DNA of 9,135 nt. It comes from Rhodoferax sp. Lineage in GTDB: Bacteria > Pseudomonadota > Gammaproteobacteria > Burkholderiales > Burkholderiaceae. The stretch is taken from the NCBI GenBank assembly GCA_020048295.1, contig JAIFMT010000197.1:1-9135 (forward strand), read 5' to 3'. Positions within the stretch are counted from its first letter, which is position 1; each line of letters begins with the position of its first letter. The position numbers and the translations under genes are program-made. The notes beneath the pieces were generated by a model, which did not search any database, had not been told where the DNA came from, and saw only the letters and a program-made list of their open reading frames with translations. Positions 6,609 through 9,135 of the stretch are shown piece by piece.

Positions 6609-6906
6609 ACTAGAAAATTCATGTTTTTCATCGTTCAATGACATTCAAGAAAATGCATTGTTTCTATATAAATCAATACTTTATAAACAGTGGCCGTCCG
6701 CTAACATCCAGTCGCATCACAAGAAATCCAACAAGATACAACCTAAGCGCAACTGCGAATCAGAGTTTTGTTTCATGGAACGGGCAGTTAACGCGCATTA
6801 TCTCTGGCTGACTGGTGAGCGTGCCCTTCGGCTTGGTCTTATGTCCACCAAAAACCAAGGCAGATTCTGCCTTTCACCCCATCGGGCCAGGCGTGGTCAA
6901 AAACTG
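6609..6906. other. Gene-free AT-rich part of the island
   Basis: No believable gene in either direction. The first 170 bases are AT-rich. An imperfect inverted repeat (6636-6645 with 6652-6660; CAATG-A-CATT against AATGCATTG, one bulged A, 6-base loop) sits 27 bp from the attachment-site copy and could be a recombinase arm site or just a chance hairpin. Short open frames here, including ones running in from the tRNA fragment, have no recognisable protein character. I see no remnant of an integrase. Confidence 0.6.
6851..6873 (-). terminator. Possible weak terminator of the toxin-antitoxin operon
   Basis: AAGGCAGA (6857-6864) and TCTGCCTT (6866-6873) form an almost contiguous palindrome that would fold as a 7-bp stem with a 3-base loop. 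On the minus strand it is followed by GG and a short T run (6854-6851). It starts 34 bases past the toxin stop codon. The T run is short, so the termination role is uncertain. Confidence 0.45.
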
Positions 6907-7173
6907 TCAGCTGTCGTAATGGCCCCGGCACGCGATCACATCAATGTCGGCATCATCAACGGCATACACAAGCCGGTGTACTTCATCTATACGGCGTGAC
7001 CAGTACCCGGCCATGTTGCCCATGAGTGGTTCTGGCTTACCGATGCCTGTAAACGGTTCACGCGCTGCAGCTTCGATTAGCGTGTTAATGCGCTTCAAGG
7101 TCCTTTTGTCCTGCTCCTGCCAATAGATGTAGTCATCCCACGCTGCCGGGGTAAACCGGATTGACCGCGCCAT
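6907..7173 (-). CDS. yoeB: YoeB-family mRNA interferase toxin (RelE superfamily)
   Basis: YoeB toxins cut mRNA in the ribosomal A site when freed from the YefM antitoxin. The 88-residue product follows E. coli YoeB along its length: AWDDYIYWQEQDKRTLKRIN (11-30), GKPEPL (45-50), GYWSRRI (56-62), EVHRLVYAV (64-72) and the end ACRGHYDS (81-88). The residues matching the YoeB catalytic set are present: E48, R67, H85 and Y86. Two differences from E. coli are visible: the C-terminal CRYHY is CRGHY here, and two extra residues (DS) follow the tyrosine that ends the E. coli protein. The ATG lies 3 bp after the antitoxin stop, so the genes are translationally linked. Confidence 0.93.
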   Translation of the reverse strand: MARSIRFTPAAWDDYIYWQEQDKRTLKRINTLIEAAAREPFTGIGKPEPLMGNMAGYWSRRIDEVHRLVYAVDDADIDVIACRGHYDS

Positions 7174-7176
7174 GCG

Positions 7177-7431
7177 TCAAACCTGCGCCAGCTCACGCCG
7201 CGTTGCCTTGCCTGCTTTGTGCTGAGCGATTGACTTTGCAAGGTGTGCTGCATTCGCCGGGGTCGATAGCAGGTGCATGGTTTCCATAATGCTTTGGTAA
7301 TGATCAAGTGACATCACCACAGCATCGGCGCCGTCACGCCTGCTGATGATCGTCACGTCAGCGTCGTCGTGTACCGCGTCAAGTACCGATTTCAATGAAC
7401 TACGGGCTTCTGAGTAGGTAACGATGCGCAT
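7177..7431 (-). CDS. yefM: YefM/Phd-family antitoxin
   Basis: YefM neutralises YoeB and represses the shared promoter, best as a complex with the toxin. The 84-residue product matches the family: MRIVTYSEARSSLKSVLDAV (1-20), DVTIISRRDGADAVVMSLDHY (25-45) forming the Phd/YefM N-terminal DNA-binding and dimerisation fold, then the toxin-binding tail with HLLSTPANAAHLAKSIAQHKAGK (53-75). The antitoxin-first order and the 3-bp gap to the toxin gene are standard. Only a weak ribosome binding site (GTGAAG) precedes the ATG. It lies inside the tRNA-Pro island, so horizontal origin is likely. Confidence 0.93.
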   Translation of the reverse strand: MRIVTYSEARSSLKSVLDAVHDDADVTIISRRDGADAVVMSLDHYQSIMETMHLLSTPANAAHLAKSIAQHKAGKATRRELAQV

Positions 7432-7448
7432 TGCTTCACTTTCTTATA

Positions 7449-7495
7449 TGTACTTAAAGTGGTGCAAGTATAGGTCGGTAGATGATGGTGCGCCA
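7449..7495 (-). promoter_or_regulatory. Candidate promoter and operator of the toxin-antitoxin operon
   Basis: On the minus strand TATACT (7472-7467) is a good -10 box, with a poor -35 (TGGCGC, 7495-7490) at 17 bp. Just downstream, TGTACT on the plus strand (7449-7454) is one base off the TGTACA core that E. coli YefM recognises, and lies between -10 box and start codon, where repressor binding would block transcription. Both calls are tentative. Confidence 0.35.
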
Positions 7496-7551
7496 TGGGG
7501 GTCTATTCGCGTTACGCCGCTGTCCGAACCAGTATCACGACCGCGCCCCTG

Positions 7552-7588
7552 AAAAAAGGCCTTTAAGAATCGCTCCTTAAAGGCCTTT
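7552..7588 (-). terminator. Intrinsic terminator of tRNA-Pro
   Basis: On the minus strand, 12 bases after the tRNA CCA end, a perfect 13-bp stem (plus-strand arms 7555-7567 and 7576-7588, core AAAGGCCTTTAAG, 8-base loop) runs into a T tract (complement of the A run 7552-7557). It is strong. Because it lies between the two attachment-site copies it was probably brought by the island, replacing the terminator now at 6517-6554. Confidence 0.9.
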
Positions 7589-7599
7589 ATATTGGGTAA

Positions 7600-7676
7600 T
7601 GGTCGGTGTGAAAGGATTCGAACCTTCGACCCCTTGCACCCCATGCAAGTGCGCTACCAGGCTGCGCCACACACCG
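7600..7676 (-). tRNA. tRNA-Pro (anticodon GGG)
   Basis: A 77-nt proline tRNA with encoded CCA. The acceptor stem CGGTGTG pairs with CACACCG, followed by A and CCA. The D arm has GCGC...AGCCTGGTAGCGC. The anticodon stem CTTGC/GCAAG encloses the loop ATGGGGT, giving anticodon GGG with G at position 37. The T arm carries GGTTCGAATCC. The sequence closely follows E. coli proL in arms and loop. It reads C-C-C and wobble C-C-U proline codons. The 3' 45 nt double as an island attachment site. Confidence 0.97.
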
Positions 7677-7685
7677 AAGCCTCAA

Positions 7686-7713
7686 ATTATAGCGGTTGCC
7701 AGGTCGATTTCAG
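7686..7713 (-). promoter_or_regulatory. tRNA-Pro promoter
   Basis: On the minus strand a perfect TATAAT (7691-7686) lies nine bases before the mature tRNA 5' end. CTGAAA (7713-7708) is a four-of-six -35 match at 16 bp spacing and overlaps the stop codon of the MerR gene. Transcription would start within a few bases of the mature tRNA, leaving a very short leader. Confidence 0.7.
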
Positions 7714-8159
7714 GATGCGCTGGCCAGCAGATCGCGGATTTCAAACAGCTCGTGACGCAGCATCTGCCAAGGGCCCGGGTTGGGTACATCGTCGCCAACT
7801 GATGCCGAATCAGTGAAATTACCAAACTGCAAATCGCTGGCCTCTGATACGGCACCAACTATGGGTGGCAAATAGCCAGGAAATGGGGTGTCTCCACTGG
7901 CACTGAGCAACTCCTGCATCTTGTTACGCGCGCCGCTGATGGTGAAGCCCTGGTCGTACAGCAGATCACGAATGCGCCGGATCATCAATACCTCGTGGTG
8001 CTGGTAGTAGCGACGGTTGCCACGGCGCTTGATCGGGCGCAGTTGCGTGAACTCCTGCTCCCAATAACGAAGTACATGCGGCTTGACGCCGCATAAATCG
8101 CCAACTTCACCAATGGTGAAGTAGCGCTTGGCAGGGATGGGGGGGAGAGAATTCTCCAT
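7710..8159 (-). CDS. MerR-family transcriptional regulator
   Basis: A 149-residue protein with a MerR-type winged helix at the N-terminus: YFTIGEVGDLCGVKPHVLRYWEQEF (residues 13-37) is the helix-turn-helix, RRGNRRYYQHHEV (45-57) the wing, and MIRRIRDLLYDQGFTISGARNKM (59-81) the second helical pair. Residues about 85-149 are a short variable tail without the metal-binding cysteines of sensor MerR proteins, so its ligand, if any, is not apparent. Position between ihfA and tRNA-Pro is usual for betaproteobacteria as I know them; no target is established here. I use the ATG at 8159; a TTG three codons upstream is in frame. No strong ribosome binding site is visible. Confidence 0.92.
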   Translation of the reverse strand: MENSLPPIPAKRYFTIGEVGDLCGVKPHVLRYWEQEFTQLRPIKRRGNRRYYQHHEVLMIRRIRDLLYDQGFTISGARNKMQELLSASGDTPFPGYLPPIVGAVSEASDLQFGNFTDSASVGDDVPNPGPWQMLRHELFEIRDLLASAS

Positions 8160-8266
8160 TGAAATCAAGCAAATAGCCGCAAAAGTTTGCAGGTTACTCT
8201 AACTTCAGGGGAACTGTAAAGGCATCACCGCGCTAACCCTTTGACGTTTCGCGTTGCAGGCAACAC
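8160..8266 (-). other. Gap between ihfA and the MerR gene
   Basis: These 107 bp carry a short palindrome, GTTA-CTC-TAAC (8193-8203), 34 bp upstream of the MerR start, which could be an operator for that regulator. I see no convincing terminator after ihfA and no strong promoter, so read-through from pheT-ihfA is possible. Confidence 0.3.
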
Positions 8267-8596
8267 TCAGGGACGCAATCCACCCTGAGTCTGCACCTGC
8301 TCCTTGAGCTTCTGGCTGGCATGGAAGGTGACAACCCGGCGCGCTTCAATCGGAATGGTCTCGCCAGTGCGCGGATTGCGGCCAGGGCGCGGCGCTTTGG
8401 TGCGTATCTGGAAGTTGCCAAAGCCGGTGATCTTGACATCCTGGCCTTCGACCAGGCTATGTGCGATCAGGTCAAAAAACGCATCAATCATGTCTTTGGA
8501 CTCGCGCTTGTTCAGGCCGATCTGCTCAAACAGCAACTCGGCCAATTGCGCCTTGGTCAGGGCAGGGGTCTCAAGGGATTCAACGGTGATGTCCAT
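8267..8596 (-). CDS. ihfA: Integration host factor subunit alpha
   Basis: IHF alpha pairs with IHF beta to bend DNA sharply at specific sites, serving recombination, transcription and phage integration. The 109-residue product shows the HU/IHF fold: LTKAQLAELLFEQIGLNKRE (13-32), FGNFQIRTKAPRPGRNPRTG (59-78) with the intercalating-proline arm region, and IPIEARRVVTFHASQKLKE (81-99). The KRESKDMIDAFF variant and GRNPRTGE point to the alpha subunit. The start is ATG 8596 (MDITVESLETPALTK); the frame runs open further into the pheT end but has no family character there. It follows pheT by 37 bp, the classic pheST-ihfA order. Confidence 0.96.
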   Translation of the reverse strand: MDITVESLETPALTKAQLAELLFEQIGLNKRESKDMIDAFFDLIAHSLVEGQDVKITGFGNFQIRTKAPRPGRNPRTGETIPIEARRVVTFHASQKLKEQVQTQGGLRP

Positions 8597-8633
8597 GACT
8601 GTTCTTAATATGTTGCGCTCTATTGTGCATTGC

Positions 8634-9135
8634 TCAGCTGCGCTGCCGGGCACCCAGTTGGGCTGACAGGGTGGCGATGATGGCGGCAACAGCCGATTCA
8701 ATCTGCGCCTCGGTCAGCGCGGCTTCCTGGCCATTGAGGGTCAGGCGCACCGCCATACTCTTTTCCGGTGGCTTGGTGGCGCCAGTATCGGTGGATTTGG
8801 GGCGGTAAATGTCAAACAGCAGCGCATCACGCAGCGCGCCTTCGGTGGGGGCCGCCCAGATGGCGCTGATGAGCGCATCGTGTGTGACGTGTTCATCGAC
8901 CAGCACAGCGATGTCGCGCTCGACCGCCTGGAATTTTGGCACCGGCTTGGCGGCAGGCATTTGCCGTGCCAGTACCGCGCCCAGGTCCAATTCAAACAGG
9001 ATCGGGGCCTGCGACAGTTCGTAAGACTGGCGCCATTTGGGATGCAGTTCACCGACAAAGCCTATCGCCACGCCAGCCAGCATGATCTGCGCACAGCGGC
9101 CAGGGTGCAGCGCTGGGTGCTGTGCCGGTACAAAA
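8634..9135 (-). CDS. pheT: Phenylalanyl-tRNA synthetase beta subunit, C-terminal part
   Basis: PheT, with PheS, charges tRNA-Phe with phenylalanine. The visible 166 residues begin inside the gene (FVPAQHPALHPGRCAQI) and go on through GFVGELHPKWRQSYELSQAPILFELDL, the end of the B6-B7 catalytic-like fold. They finish with the FDX-ACB tRNA-binding domain (KFQAVERDIAVLVDE... to ...AVRLTLNGQEAALTEAQI). The frame is open to the right edge, so the 5' part lies outside. The stop TGA at 8636-8634 is 37 bp before ihfA. Confidence 0.96.
   Translation of the reverse strand, partial: FVPAQHPALHPGRCAQIMLAGVAIGFVGELHPKWRQSYELSQAPILFELDLGAVLARQMPAAKPVPKFQAVERDIAVLVDEHVTHDALISAIWAAPTEGALRDALLFDIYRPKSTDTGATKPPEKSMAVRLTLNGQEAALTEAQIESAVAAIIATLSAQLGARQRS

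Larger units (their letters stand above)
6564..7644. mobile_element. Mini-island bounded by 45-bp tRNA-Pro direct repeats, carrying a toxin-antitoxin pair
   Basis: Two perfect 45-bp direct repeats (6564-6608 and 7600-7644) lie 1036 bp apart. The right one is part of the intact tRNA-Pro and the left one is its displaced 3' half. Between them are a YefM/YoeB-type toxin-antitoxin operon, an AT-rich patch near the left end (about 35% GC by hand count over 6609-6780, clearly below the flanking genes) and a terminator for the reconstituted tRNA. No integrase, excisionase or replication gene is visible. It looks like a decayed or minimal tRNA-targeted integrative element. A plain partial gene duplication is the main alternative. 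Confidence 0.75.

Noticed and set aside
6609..6906. Integrase remnant or integron attC site
   Set aside because: I read the translations and looked for attC core triplets; GTTAAC at about 6788 does not fit the GTTRRRY/RYYYAAC pairing, and no frame shows recombinase motifs.
6319..6999. Plus-strand open frame of 226 codons running through the tRNA fragment into the island
   Set aside because: It reads antisense through the dinG N-terminus, the terminator and the tRNA fragment (giving the CERIRTFDPLHP string often seen in tRNA-derived false proteins), has no family resemblance and overlaps the toxin gene.
7444..7644. Minus-strand frame starting in the tRNA-Pro anticodon region
   Set aside because: It translates tRNA and terminator sequence; no protein signature and no independent ribosome binding site.
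7500..7700. CRISPR or other array
   Set aside because: Only two copies of one repeat occur, and they are fully explained by tRNA sequence.

Overview
The window reads as a chromosome segment of a betaproteobacterium, most likely Burkholderiales and probably Comamonadaceae (Rhodoferax/Polaromonas-like). This rests on high GC, the style of the FlgM, DinG and MerR proteins, and the pheT-ihfA-merR-tRNA-Pro order, which I know from that group. The genus is an inference.

Left third (1-3889): a flagellar rod/hook cluster. flgE (cut by the window edge), flgD, flgC and flgB run on the minus strand. flgA, flgM and flgN diverge from flgB on the plus strand. They build the periplasmic rod and hook (FlgB, FlgC, FlgE), the hook cap (FlgD) and the P-ring chaperone (FlgA), and hold late-gene control (FlgM anti-sigma-28, FlgN export chaperone). 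A good sigma-28 (FliA) promoter precedes flgM. A perfect 11-bp hairpin buries the flgN ribosome binding site right up to its ATG.

Middle (3890-6563): a short convergent intergenic stretch with a degenerate inverted repeat, then a minus-strand pair. These are a small unrecognised membrane protein and, upstream of it, a DinG-type iron-sulfur helicase.

Right-centre (6564-7676): the most interesting part. An intact tRNA-Pro(GGG) gene lies at 7600-7676 on the minus strand. Its 3' 45 nt, from the first base of the anticodon loop through CCA, are repeated exactly at 6564-6608. The repeats are 1036 bp apart and enclose a YefM/YoeB toxin-antitoxin pair, an AT-rich patch and no integrase. Each tRNA 3' end has its own intrinsic terminator. 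This is the footprint of a tRNA-targeted integrative element shrunk to a toxin-antitoxin mini-island, or of one mobilised in trans.

Right end (7677-9135): a minus-strand translation/nucleoid cluster, in transcription order pheT (C-terminal part only), ihfA (IHF alpha) and a MerR-family regulator. The tRNA-Pro promoter overlaps the end of the MerR gene.
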